Shown: positions 33,723 through 45,505 of the stretch, piece by piece
Layout of the letters: every line of letters begins with the position of its first letter
Position numbering within the stretch: the first letter of the stretch is position 1
Origin: Apostichopus japonicus
Lineage: Eukaryota > Echinodermata > Holothuroidea > Aspidochirotida > Stichopodidae
DNA length: 64,000 bases
Assembly (NCBI RefSeq): GCF_037975245.1
Contig: NC_092576.1
Location: 5,591,001-5,655,000 of the forward strand
Direction of reading: 5' to 3'
Program-made: the position numbers and the translations under genes
The notes under the pieces: model-generated
Databases searched by the model: none
The model's input: only the letters and a program-made list of their open reading frames with translations
What the model was told of the DNA's origin: nothing

Positions 33723-33917
33723 TATATTCATTTGCCTTTGTCGTTTACCTCCATTTCATTAACATAAAGTCTGTTCAAAGTATCTCTTTCGAGATCCGGC
33801 TTTAGGAATAACAAATGATTTTCGAGTTGGTTAGCATCATGTTTAATCTCTAGAGTAGGGCAAAATATGTCACCAAAACCAGAACTAGTATTGTTCGATA
33901 CAGGTGTCAAACACCTA

Positions 33918-33998
33918 CTGCGAAATTACGTCCTTCCTTACCGGTTTCGAACCTCTGGGCATACAATCAGCGCCCATAGCCTAGTGGTTAGGGTGGCT
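33918..33998 (+). mobile_element. tRNA-derived SINE, copy 2 (3'-truncated)
   Basis: Leader cgaaattacgtccttcctta, ccggtttcgaacctctgg and box A (tagcctagtggttaggg) match the SINE at 48985-49168. The copy ends at gggtggc, where a TA array begins; the box B half is missing. Confidence 0.75.
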
Positions 33999-34000
33999 TT

Positions 34001-34006
34001 ATATAA

Positions 34007-34066
<60 letters not shown>
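34001..34066. repeat. (TA)n microsatellite
   Basis: TA-rich array immediately 3' of the truncated SINE. Confidence 0.9.
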
Positions 34067-34068
<2 letters not shown>

Positions 34069-34311
34069 TATGTGACTGAGCATAACGTTACCGTGTCGTC
34101 TCAGCATAGTCAGCAGTTATATATCAATAGTTTCTTTTTATAGGATGTGAAACACAAAGTGGAATAATCACCGATAAGTTATGATTGGTCAAATAATGGC
34201 GGATGTGCAGTGTATAGATAAAGACCTGGCTTCGAATACCTCTGTTGAATCTATATGTGCGCATGACCACTAGTATATTCATATACACATTAATATTCAT
34301 ATCGATTCCAG

Positions 34312-34488
34312 TTGTTCCCGCGAGAGAAGATGACTTATTTACGTTAGCAGACACGCGTAATGGGGAAGAGCTGTACTGTAAGGACCTGCCAGGTGGAAAT
34401 GGCAAATGTAAGGGTTTACTGGTCTGCTACGGGGACAACTACGGATGTAAATGCACGCCAGGCTGGTATGGAAACGGATGTGAACAAC
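34312..34488 (+). CDS. Tie-like gene exon 5: Tie-type EGF repeat
   Basis: Acceptor ATCGATTCCAG, donor C|GTAAGT. It encodes VVPAREDDLFTLADTRNGEE, then CKDLPGGNGKCKGLLVCYGD and NYGCKCTPGWYGNGCEQ. The order C-x-G-L-x-x-C-x(4)-YGC-x-C-x-x-GW-x-G-x-x-C matches the second EGF repeat of vertebrate Tie receptors as I know that family, and it is the strongest family evidence in this gene. Phase 1 at both ends. Its donor is the first unit of the minisatellite that fills the next intron. Confidence 0.82.
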
Positions 34489-34912
34489 GTAAGTATGTTA
34501 TTTTATATTACTACATGTCGAACACATGTACTTTAACACTCGAGTGTACTAACATGGACGTAAGTCTGTATTATATATAAAACTACATGTCGAACACATG
34601 TACTTTTAACACTCGAGTATAGTAACATCGACGTAAGTCTGTATTATATATAAAACTACATGTCGAACACATGTACTTTTCACACGCGAGTATACTAACA
34701 TCGGCGTAAGTCTGTTATTATATATTACTACATGTCGAACACATGCACTTTAACACTCGAGTACTAACATGGACGTAAGTCTGTTATTATATATAACTAC
34801 ATGTCGAACACATGTACTTAGTACTCGAGTATACTAACATGGACGTAAGTCTGTTATTATATATATTATTACTACATGTCAAACACATGTACTTTTAACA
34901 CTCGAGTACGTA
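34489..34912. repeat. ~72-bp minisatellite starting at the exon 5 splice donor
   Basis: About six units, each with GTAAGT, then tgttattatatat, acatgtcgaacacatgtact, aacactcgagta and often TACTAACATGGAC. The first unit begins exactly at the exon donor (gtaagtatg). The array recurs in each 1.75-kb unit (36430-36675, 38180-38425, 39930-40170, 41680-41995). Confidence 0.9.
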
Positions 34913-35312
34913 TTTAATTTTTTTTTTACTCATTTCACAAGAGCGGGACACTTTTTTGCCCACTATTTTCAGTTTCATTTTGTTTTAAAAACACAAACAG
35001 CGCAATTTTAAGTTACCAAGATGCGTTCGTGCTTGTTGGAAAAGGAAATTTTAGGTTACCAAGATGCGTTCGGGCCTATAAATGAAAAAAGGCTGCTTCT
35101 ATTCATTGTTGGAAAGGGAAATGTTTTGATATTTTCACTGTGCCTTACCTCAACTTCTCCAGTCTCTATAGTATTACCTATCACTCAACCAAGATAACTA
35201 GCTCAGATAGGTATATTCACTTCAGCGCAATTTAGCTTCAAATAATTCAATTTTTAAAAAAAAGCAGATGTCCAAATAATATAATTTCAAGAACAAAACA
35301 TAACAAACACAC

Positions 35313-35374
35313 ATGTCCTCCTAATGGGAGGGCTAGCTAATATGTATTGGCTAGCCCTCCCATTAGGAGGACAT
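35313..35374. repeat. Palindrome, 25-bp arms, unit 1
   Basis: Arms 35313-35337 and 35350-35374 are perfect inverse complements (core TGTCCTCCTAATGGGAGG) around a 12-base loop, about 210 bases before the exon acceptor. Confidence 0.9.
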
Positions 35375-35584
35375 AACCAAATCAACAAATTTGCGGTATA
35401 TGCGATAATTCCATATCATGTTGATCAACATAGTTCAGCTAAAACAAACATGTTAATTACATAGGAACCTATATTTTGTTGGTTTTAATGTCATATTTCG
35501 GAAGTTATATCACGTCATCACCGTGTCATTTCATACTGTTGTTTTGTCATATGGTTTTTGCATACGTTTTGTTTGCTTTTATAG

Positions 35585-35700
35585 CTTGTCCAAAAGGAAG
35601 GTGGGGTGCGAACTGTGTACTGCATTGTCCCTCCGAGGAGCCTGATTGCAGTCGATTTTTCGGTCCATCCACCAACCTACGATCTAATGGATGCAGTTAA
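35585..35700 (+). CDS. Tie-like gene terminal EGF exon, copy 1
   Basis: Acceptor TTTGCTTTTATAG. The split codon (C+CT) gives PCPKGRWGANCVLHCPSEEP, then DCSRFFGPSTNLRSNGCS and TAA. CPKGRWGANC is the start of a third Tie-type EGF repeat, but the repeat stops before its last cysteines. No usable donor follows, so the exon is terminal and would end the protein without a membrane anchor. No AATAAA is seen nearby; agtaaa and aataag variants follow. The same stop is present in all five copies. Confidence 0.72.
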
Positions 35701-37076
35701 AATGGACTGTTTCCATTTCATTCATTTGTTCAACGGAAATGTTTTGTTTTTTTCTAACTGGTGGAGGGTTGCACTGATAGTAAACCATAAGTAATAAGAT
35801 AAAAGAATTCTAATACACTCCTGAAAAATGCTATTTAAAAAAAAAAAAATACCCACAGGCCCAAAATGGACCCCCAATTAGGGCCAGAAGTGAGATTTCT
35901 TAAGTTTGAGGGCGCTGTTCGTAAAACGTACGACCCGCTTGACTTTTTTTTTTGCACTTTTCCCGTACAACTACCACTGGACAAGGATCCTATGGAAATT
36001 AAAGCTCAAACATGCCTCTGCTTGTGAATATAGAGCACACTCAAAGTAGGGCCAGAAAAGACCCCTATCTCATTTTCTGCCATTTTAATTACTTGTTACG
36101 AAAAATTGAGACCGTAAATTTTCCTCAAAATTAGCTAAATTCAAAGACTGGCCACATGTCTTCCACAATATCTGCAATATCAGACATAAAATACTTTACA
36201 TTTATGCAAAAAATGCCTCCAAACTTGACACAAATTAAGGGTGCTTAAAATGCAATCTGGATTTGGTTGCTAGGCGGGGCCGTATCCTAGCAACGAAATA
36301 TTTTTAATTGTTTTTGTTGCCCAATTTCATCCTTTGAGACATATGGCAAGACACCATATCAATTTCAGGCGATTCTGAGAGGGTCGACGTGGAATCGACC
36401 CAAAAATCTGTTGATTTGGCATGGATTGACCCATGTACTTTTAACACTCGAGTATACTAATATGGACGTAAGTCTGTTATTTTATATTGCTACATGTCGA
36501 ACACATGTACTTTAAACACGCGAGTATACTAACATCGACGTAAGTCTGTTATTATATATTACTACATGTCGAACACATGCACTTTAACACTCGAGTACTA
36601 ACATGGACGTAAGTCTGTTATTATATATATTATTACTACATGTCAAACACATGTACTTTTAACACTCGAGTACCTATTTTTTTTTTTTTTTACTCATTTC
36701 ACAAGAGCGGGACACTTTTTTGCCCACTATTTTCAGTTTCATTTTGTTTTAAAAACACAAACAGCGCAACTTTAAGTTACAAAGATGCGTTCGTGCTTGT
36801 TTGAAAAGGAAATTTTAAGTTACAAAGATGCGTTCGGGCCTATAAATGAGCAAAAAGGGTGCTTCTATTCATCGTTGGAAAAGGAAATGTTTTGATATTT
36901 TCACTGTGCCTTACCGCAGCTCCTCCAGCCCCTATAGTTTTTCCTATCACTCAACCAAGATAACTAGCTCAGATAGGCATATTCACTTCAGCGCAATTTA
37001 GCTTCAAATAATTCAATTTTATTAAAAAGCAGATGTCCAATAATATAATTTCAAGAACAAAACATAACAAACACAC

Positions 37077-37138
37077 ATGTCCTCCTAATGGGAGGGCTAG
37101 CCAATATATATTGGCTTGCCCTGCCATTAGGAGGACAT
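37077..37138. repeat. Palindrome, unit 2
   Basis: Counterpart of 35313-35374 in unit 2. The centre CCAATATATATTGG is itself a perfect palindrome, while the arms carry two mismatches. Confidence 0.88.
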
Positions 37139-37332
37139 AACCAAAATCAACAAATCTGCAGTATATGCGATAATTCCATATCATGTTGATCAACACTAAA
37201 ACAAACATGTAATGACATATATTTTGTTGGTTTTAATGTCATATTTCGGAAGTTATGTCACGTCATCACCGTGTCATTTCATACTGTTGTTTTGTCATAT
37301 GGTTTTTGCATACGTTTTGTTTGCTTTTATAG

Positions 37333-37448
37333 CTTGTCCAAAAGGAAGGTGGGGTGCGAACTGTGTACTGCATTGTCCCTCCGAGGAGCCTGATTGCAGT
37401 CGATTTTTCGGTCCATCCACCAACCTACGATCTAATGGATGCAGTTAA
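37333..37448 (+). CDS. Terminal EGF exon, copy 2
   Basis: Same exon sequence, acceptor and stop as 35585-35700. It could serve as an alternative last exon giving the same C-terminus, so any difference would lie in the 3' UTR. Confidence 0.6.
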
Positions 37449-38826
37449 AATGGACTGTTTCCATTTCATTCATTTGTTCAACGGAAATGTTTTGTTTTTT
37501 TCTAACTGGTGGAGGGTTGCACTGATAGTAAACCATAAGTAATAAGATAAAAGAATTCTAATACACTCCTGAAAAATGCTATTTAAAAAAAAAAAAAAAT
37601 ACCCACAGGCCCAAAATGGACCCCCAATTAGGGCCAGAAGTGAGATTTCTTAAGTTTGAGGGCGCTGTTCGTAAAACGTACGACCCGCTTGACTTTTTTT
37701 TTTGCACTTTTCCCGTACAACTACCACTGGACAAGGATCCTATGGAAATTAAAGCTCAAACATGCCTCTGCTTGTGAATATAGAGCACACTCAAAGTAGG
37801 GCCAGAAAAGACCCCTATCTCATTTTCTGCCATTTTAATTACTTGTTACGAAAAATTGAGACCGTAAATTTTCCTCAAAATTAGCTAAATTCAAAGACTG
37901 GCCACATGTCTTCCACAATATCTGCAATATCAGACATAAAATACTTTACATTTATGCAAAAAATGCCTCCAAACTTGACACAAATTAAGGGTGCTTAAAA
38001 TGCAATCTGGATTTGGTTGCTAGGCGGGGCCGTATCCTAGCAACGAAATATTTTTAATTGTTTTTGTTGCCCAATTTCATCCTTTGAGACATATGGCAAG
38101 ACACCATATCAATTTCAGGCGATTCTGAGAGGGTCGACGTGGAATCGACCCAAAAATCTGTTGATTTGGCATGGATTGACCCATGTACTTTTAACACTCG
38201 AGTATACTAATATGGACGTAAGTCTGTTATTTTATATTGCTACATGTCGAACACATGTACTTTAAACACGCGAGTATACTAACATCGACGTAAGTCTGTT
38301 ATTATATATTACTACATGTCGAACACATGCACTTTAACACTCGAGTACTAACATGGACGTAAGTCTGTTATTATATATATTATTACTACATGTCAAACAC
38401 ATGTACTTTTAACACTCGAGTACCTATTTTTTTTTTTTTTTACTCATTTCACAAGAGCGGGACACTTTTTTGCCCACTATTTTCAGTTTCATTTTGTTTT
38501 AAAAACACAAACAGCGCAACTTTAAGTTACAAAGATGCGTTCGTGCTTGTTTGAAAAGGAAATTTTAAGTTACAAAGATGCGTTCGGGCCTATAAATGAG
38601 CAAAAAGGGTGCTTCTATTCATCGTTGGAAAAGGAAATGTTTTGATATTTTCACTGTGCCTTACCGCAGCTCCTCCAGCCCCTATAGTTTTTCCTATCAC
38701 TCAACCAAGATAACTAGCTCAGATAGGCATATTCACTTCAGCGCAATTTAGCTTCAAATAATTCAATTTTATTAAAAAGCAGATGTCCAATAATATAATT
38801 TCAAGAACAAAACATAACAAACACAC

Positions 38827-38888
38827 ATGTCCTCCTAATGGGAGGGCTAGCCAATATATATTGGCTTGCCCTGCCATTAGGAGGACAT
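38827..38888. repeat. Palindrome, unit 3
   Basis: Same as unit 2, offset by 1750 bases. Confidence 0.88.
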
Positions 38889-39082
38889 AACCAAAATCAA
38901 CAAATCTGCAGTATATGCGATAATTCCATATCATGTTGATCAACACTAAAACAAACATGTAATGACATATATTTTGTTGGTTTTAATGTCATATTTCGGA
39001 AGTTATGTCACGTCATCACCGTGTCATTTCATACTGTTGTTTTGTCATATGGTTTTTGCATACGTTTTGTTTGCTTTTATAG

Positions 39083-39198
39083 CTTGTCCAAAAGGAAGGT
39101 GGGGTGCGAACTGTGTACTGCATTGTCCCTCCGAGGAGCCTGATTGCAGTCGATTTTTCGGTCCATCCACCAACCTACGATCTAATGGATGCAGTTAA
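39083..39198 (+). CDS. Terminal EGF exon, copy 3
   Basis: Identical coding sequence to copy 2, with the same acceptor and TAA. The surrounding unit is almost the same base for base, implying recent unequal exchange or homogenisation. Confidence 0.6.
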
Positions 39199-40575
39199 AA
39201 TGGACTGTTTCCATTTCATTCATTTGTTCAACGGAAATGTTTTGTTTTTTTCTAACTGGTGGAGGGTTGCACTGATAGTAAACCATAAGTAATAAGATAA
39301 AAGAATTCTAATACACTCCTGAAAAATGCTATTTAAAAAAAAAAAAAAATACCCACAGGCCCAAAATGGACCCCCAATTAGGGCCAGAAGTGAGATTTCT
39401 TAAGTTTGAGGGCGCTGTTCGTAAAACGTACGACCCGCTTGACTTTTTTTTTTGCACTTTTCCCGTACAACTACCACTGGACAAGGATCCTATGGAAATT
39501 AAAGCTCAAACATGCCTCTGCTTGTGAATATAGAGCACACTCAAAGTAGGGCCAGAAAAGACCCCTATCTCATTTTCTGCCATTTTAATTACTTGTTACG
39601 AAAAATTGAGACCGTAAATTTTCCTCAAAATTAGCTAAATTCAAAGACTGGCCACATGTCTTCCACAATATCTGCAATATCAGACATAAAATACTTTACA
39701 TTTATGCAAAAAATGCCTCCAAACTTGACACAAATTAAGGGTGCTTAAAATGCAATCTGGATTTGGTTGCTAGGCGGGGCCGTATCCTAGCAACGAAATA
39801 TTTTTAATTTTTTTTGTTGCCCAATTTCATCCTTTGAGACATATGGCAAGACACCATATCAATTTCAGGCGATTCTGAGAGGGTCGACGTGGAATCGACC
39901 CAAAAATCTGTTGATTTGGCATGGATTGACCCATGTACTTTTAACACTCGAGTATACTAACATGGACGTAAGTCTGTTATTTTATATTGCTACATGTCGA
40001 ACACGTACTTTAAACACGCGAGTATACTAACATCGACGTAAGTCTGTTATTATATATTACTACATGTCGAACACATGCACTTTAACACTCGAGTACTAAC
40101 ATGGACGTAAGTCTGTTATTATATATATTATTACTACATGTCAAACACATGTACTTTTAACACTCGAGTACCTATTTATTTATTTTTTTTACTCATTTCA
40201 CAAGAGCGGGACACTTTTTTGCCCACTATTTTCAGTTTCATTTTGTTTTAAAAACACAAACAGCGCAACTTTAAGTTACAAAGATGCGTTCGTGCTTGTT
40301 TGAAAAGGAAATTTTAAGTTACAAAGATGCGTTCGGGCCTATAAATGAGCAAAAAGGGTGCTTCTATTCATCGTTGGAAAAGGAAATGTTTTGATATTTT
40401 CACTGTGCCTTACCGCAGCTCCTCCAGCCCCTATAGTTTTTCCTATCACTCAACCAAGATAACTAGCTCAGATAGGCATATTCACTTCAGCGCAATTTAG
40501 CTTCAAATAATTCAATTTTATTAAAAAGCAGATGTCCAATAATATAATTTCAAGAACAAAACATAACAAACACAC

Positions 40576-40637
40576 ATGTCCTCCTAATGGGAGGGCTAGC
40601 CAATATATATTGGCTTGCCCTGCCATTAGGAGGACAT
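40576..40637. repeat. Palindrome, unit 4
   Basis: Same as units 2 and 3. Confidence 0.88.
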
Positions 40638-40831
40638 AACCAAAATCAACAAATCTGCAGTATATGCGATAATTCCATATCATGTTGATCAACACTAAAA
40701 CAAACATGTAATGACATATATTTTGTTGGTTTTAATGTCATATTTCGGAAGTTATGTCACGTCATCACCGTGTCATTTCATACTGTTGTTTTGTCATATG
40801 GTTTTTGCATACGTTTTGTTTGCTTTTATAG

Positions 40832-40947
40832 CTTGTCCAAAAGGAAGGTGGGGTGCGAACTGTGTACTGCATTGTCCCTCCGAGGAGCCTGATTGCAGTC
40901 GATTTTTCGGTCCATCCACCAACCTACGATCTAATGGATGCAGTTAA
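40832..40947 (+). CDS. Terminal EGF exon, copy 4
   Basis: Identical coding sequence to copies 2 and 3, with the same acceptor and stop. Confidence 0.6.
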
Positions 40948-42397
40948 AATGGACTGTTTCCATTTCATTCATTTGTTCAACGGAAATGTTTTGTTTTTTT
41001 CTAACTGGTGGAGGGTTGCACTGATAGTAAACCATAAGTAATAAGATAAAAGAATTCTAATACACTCCTGAAAAATGCTATTTAAAAAAAAAAAAAAATA
41101 CCCACAGGCCCAAAATGGACCCCCAATTAGGGCCAGAAGTGAGATTTCTTAAGTTTGAGGGCGCTGTTCGTAAAACGTACGACCCGCTTGACTTTTTTTT
41201 TTGCACTTTTCCCGTACAACTACCACTGGACAAGGATCCTATGGAAATTAAAGCTCAAACATGCCTCTGCTTGTGAATATAGAGCACACTCAAAGTAGGG
41301 CCAGAAAAGACCCCTATCTCATTTTCTGCCATTTTAATTACTTGTTACGAAAAATTGAGACCGTAAATTTTCCTCAAAATTAGCTAAATTCAAAGACTGG
41401 CCACATGTCTTCCACAATATCTGCAATATCAGACATAAAATACTTTACATTTATGCAAAAAATGCCTCCAAACTTGACACAAATTAAGGGTGCTTAAAAT
41501 GCAATCTGGATTTGGTTGCTAGGCGGGGCCGTATCCTAGCAACGAAATATTTTTAATTGTTTTTGTTGCCCAATTTCATCCTTTGAGACATATGGCAAGA
41601 CACCATATCAATTTCAGGCGATTCTGAGAGGGTCGACGTGGAATCGACCCAAAAATCTGTTGATTTGGCATGGATTGACCCATGTACTTTTAACACTCGA
41701 GTATACTAACATGGACGTAAGTCTGTTATTTTATATTGCTACATGTCGAACACATGTACTTTAAACACGCGAGTATACTAACATCGACGTAAGTCTGTTA
41801 TTATATATTACTACATGTCGAACACATGCATTTTAACACTCGAGTACTAACATGGACGTAAGTCTGTTATTATATATAACTACATGTCGAACACATGTAC
41901 TTAGTACTCGAGTATACTAACATGGACGTAAGTCTGTTATTATATATATTATTACTACATGTCAAACACATGTACTTTTAACACTCGAGTACGTATTTAA
42001 TTTTTTTTTTTACTCATTTCACAAGAGCGGGACACTTTTTTGCCCACTATTTTCAGTTTCATTTTGTTTTAAAAACACAAACAGCGCAATTTTAAGTTAC
42101 AAAGATGCGTTCGTGCTTGTTTGAAAAGGAAATTTTAAGTTACAAAGATGCGTTCGGGCCTATAAATGAGCAAAAAGGGTGCTTCTATTCATCGTTGGAA
42201 AAGGAAATGTTTTGATTTTTTCACTGTGCCTTACCGCAGCTCCTCCAGCCTCTATAGTTTTTCCTATCACTCAACCAAGATAACTAGCTCAGATAGGCAT
42301 ATTCACTGCAGCGCAATTTAGCTTCAAATAATTCAATTTTATTAAAAAGCAGATGTCCAAATAATATAATTTCAAGAACAAAACATAACAAACACAC

Positions 42398-42459
42398 ATG
42401 TCCTCCTAATGGGAGGGCTAGCCAATATGTATTGGCTAGCCCTCCCATTAGGAGGACAT
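42398..42459. repeat. Palindrome, unit 5
   Basis: Matches the unit 1 variant: arms paired without the two mismatches of units 2-4, and the loop reads aatatgtatt. Confidence 0.88.
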
Positions 42460-42669
42460 AACCAAATCAACAAATTTGCGGTATATGCGATAATTCCATA
42501 TCATGTTGATCAACATAGTTCAGCTAAAACAAACATGTTAATTACATAGGAACCTATATTTTGTTGGTTTTAATGTCATATTTCGGAAGTTATATCACGT
42601 CATCACCGTGTCATTTCATACTGTTGTTTTGTCATATGGTTTTTGCATACGTTTTGTTTGCTTTTATAG

Positions 42670-42785
42670 CTTGTCCAAAAGGAAGGTGGGGTGCGAACTG
42701 TGTACTGCATTGTCCCTCCGAGGAGCCTGATTGCAGTCGATTTTTCGGTCCATCCACCAACCTACGATCTAATGGATGCAGTTAA
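42670..42785 (+). CDS. Terminal EGF exon, copy 5
   Basis: Same coding sequence, acceptor and stop. The sequence after the stop diverges from copies 1-4 (a shorter ttgttcatttttttt segment) and the array ends near 42880. Confidence 0.6.
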
Positions 42786-43415
42786 AATGGACTGTTTCCA
42801 TTTCATTCATTTGTTCATTTTTTTTAACTGGTGGAGGTTTGTACTGAAAGTAAACCATAAGTAATAAGATAAAAGAATTCTAAGTCAATTTAACTAATTC
42901 GATTCTTCGTCTTTGGCGCGCACAAGATTTCAAATGCGCGCGGGTTGATAATGAAATACGCTTGAATTTTTGGTGTGAGGTTAATTAAAGAAGGGAGTGT
43001 ACACCGAAGTTGTACCCTAATTCTTCTACGACTGAAATATAAAAAATCTCCACAAAGACTAAACCATTTTCCTTCGACTAGTGGTAGAGGTGTGAGGCAT
43101 GTCCCCCTCCCCTCCCCCTCCCTGCTCATGCCATTTTTCTTTGCACTGTAAGGTAGGATAAAACCATTAACAAGTGGGCGACGACGAAAATGATAGTAAA
43201 CAGAGATTCATCGCTTAGTACTGCAACACGCAGGAATACAGTTAAACCATCTTCTTTGTCCGCAGTTTTAATTAGCCTTATTATTCTACTTGTTAATCTA
43301 ATTTGAACTATAACGTTGATTAGTCAAAGTAGTTACCACTTAACATATATTGGGATTGCTCTTATTTACCAGAGTGATATCGAAAATGTAACATAAACTA
43401 AATAATAATTTCAAG

Positions 43416-43763
43416 GGCGTAGGAACCGGGGGGCTGGGGGCGCCAGCCCCCCCCCCAGTAAAAAATATGGGGGCGGAAGTATCTTTCCGCCCCCCCCCGC
43501 TCCGCAAGTCAGAAAACCCCTTTTTCATTTCCAAATAAGAAAAAAAAACTCATTTGAAGCACCAAATTGCATCTAAGGCCAGGTGAAAATGCAAAATTCT
43601 TTACAAAATGGAGTGGGTGTTGAAGTGTGCTATATTGCACCAAATTGCATCTGAGGCCATCTGGAAATGCAAAAAAAGACACCCCCTCCCCTTAGACCCC
43701 TCCCCCAGGCCGGCCATCAATCTTCAGCCCCCCCCCCCCGACTCAAAAGTACCTTCCTACGCC
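43416..43763. mobile_element. MITE with GGCGTAGGAA termini
   Basis: GGCGTAGGAA at 43416-43425 and TTCCTACGCC at 43754-43763 are inverse. G- and C-run hairpins and an internal duplicated phrase (caccaaattgcatct) lie between. Open frames here are poly-Pro/Gly artefacts. Confidence 0.7.
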
Positions 43764-44209
43764 ACTGAATAATTTAATATTAATTCAAATATTTTCGGAC
43801 ATCTGGTGTAACATTTCGTATGTTTTATTACACCCCACCCCCCCCCTTCACCCCCACTCATGATACCCACCTTCTTACACCCATCCCTCCCTCGGAACTG
43901 CCGATATCTTTTGGTACCTGATTTTGAAGAATAACGTAGGCAACTGACCTTATTAAATTAGCAGTACGAGAAGTATGTTAATATTATGTCCCTGGTGTTT
44001 AATAGTTTTAGATGTGTTTGATATATAGCCATACCGTGTTATAGCTGTAATAATAAATGAAATGTTTGGTGGCTGGCATTCATTTTATGTAACTATTTGT
44101 GACAAATGAATAAATTTCAGATACGTAACAAGAATCATAGCATAATACCACAACAGTTGTTTGCGTGTGCTCTTCTGCATGCACCATTACAGGGTCCTGT
44201 GTATGTGCG

Positions 44210-44570
44210 TTTGTTTTGTATTCTGACCGAGGACTTGAACAAAAGAATTTCATATCCTCGGTTGTGATTTCTAAAGAATCACCACGTCCTCGGAACAATT
44301 CTATTGAATGGGGTATTGTTAAGGTTAGGGTACGTGGATTTGAACAATGGAAAATACAATGGGGTCCTCGGTCTGAATGTAATACAAACATGTGTGTGTG
44401 TATGTGAACCTTGTTTCGTCCTCTGACTGACCACTTGAACAGATGAATTACAAGTCCTCAGATATCTTGTCAAAAGAATCACCACGTCCTCAGCTGAATT
44501 CTCGTTATTGTTAAAGGTTAGGATATTTTGATTTGAACAATGGAAAAACAACAATGAGGTCCTCATGTTG
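44210..44570. repeat. Imperfect ~225-bp tandem duplication
   Basis: Phrases aaagaatcaccacgtcctc, gttaggrta, gatttgaacaatggaaaa and gaccgagga/gactgacca recur in order at 44210-44390 and 44425-44570. Confidence 0.7.
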
Positions 44571-45234
44571 GGTGTGTGTGTATTAACACATTAACGTTAT
44601 TAACTATATTATTCATTAGTTAACCACTTCAGTATTCTTTTCTAAACTACCTCAAACTGGTTCTATCTAGAAAAATGTTTCGAAACAATGTCGTTTTACA
44701 AGTTTTTAGCTTTTAAGATATACATACCAGTTAGTATGTATGTTAAAGAAGTGTATAGACGCATAAGCCAGTTTTGTGACTGTTAACGAGGCACTTTGCA
44801 AGGAAAATATCGGCGTTTCAAATTAATTGACCTGGGCGGGGTCGGGCGTGGCGGGGGGCAGGGCAGGAGTTGGGCGGGGGATGGCGACATGCATGGTGCA
44901 GTTATCATCATTATGCATGTCCGTTGAAGAGGATGTAAACGACTACTGGTTGTTTAAACGGGAGGGTTAAAAGTGATTTGAAGGCAATTTAAAAAATCGT
45001 TTTGAAACAGGAAGATTCTACAAACCGGCACATGTATTTGGAAATACTTTGCATCTCATCTCTTCTATATCATGGTCCTAAATGGTCACGGTGGTAATTG
45101 CTATCAGCGATACCGCATGGTGACAAGCACATACCACTTGAAACCATCTTGATATATTATCATATGTGCTTCTATGACTTCGCACGTGTTTGGTGCTATG
45201 TGTGGATCAGTATAGTATCTGACCAAGGGGAATC

Positions 45235-45465
45235 GACATAGATCAATGTGAATCGGTATTTGTCAATTTTTACAGATATATGTCAATTTTAATCGGTATA
45301 TTTCAAATTTTATTCGGTATGTTTGAATGTAAATTGGTATATGTCAATTTAAATTGGTATATGCCAATGTAAATCGGTATATGCCAATTTAAGTCGAGGT
45401 ATTCCAGTTTATTTGGACAAATGTCAATTTCGATCGTTATACCAAATTAAATCGCTATGTACCAG
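45235..45465. repeat. ~21-bp minisatellite (aatcggtatatgtcaattta)
   Basis: About ten degenerate copies of a 20-22-base unit with variants taaattggtatatgcca and tattcggtatgtttg. Confidence 0.8.
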
Positions 45466-45505
45466 AGTAGATCATATCAATGTGTTTTGTCGTTCCATCC
45501 CGTTC

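Larger units (their letters stand above)
13836..42785 (+). other. Gene: secreted Tie-like ectodomain
   Basis: Exons 13836-13881, 23917-24261, 25603-25863, 26162-26293, 34312-34488 and a last exon at 35585-35700 (with copies at 37333, 39083, 40832, 42670) are all phase 1 at internal junctions. They give an open frame of about 355 residues: signal peptide, about 200 residues of probable Ig-fold sequence, then Tie-type EGF repeats ending in a stop. Uniform phase-1 introns are typical of extracellular modules. There is no FN3, membrane or kinase exon downstream in the window. It may be a decoy or an innate-type binding protein derived from a Tie receptor; that role is inference. Confidence 0.72.
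34489..42880 (+). repeat. ~1.75-kb tandem array carrying the terminal EGF exon
   Basis: Exon acceptors at 35585, 37333, 39083, 40832 and 42670 give spacings of 1748, 1750, 1749 and 1838 bases; the last is longer because of extra minisatellite units. Each unit holds the exon, an A-rich run, a unique 500-base stretch (from gggccagaagtgagatttct), the splice-like minisatellite, a T run and a palindrome. Units 2-4 are nearly identical. The upstream flanks of exon copies 1 and 5 share a different variant. Confidence 0.95.
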
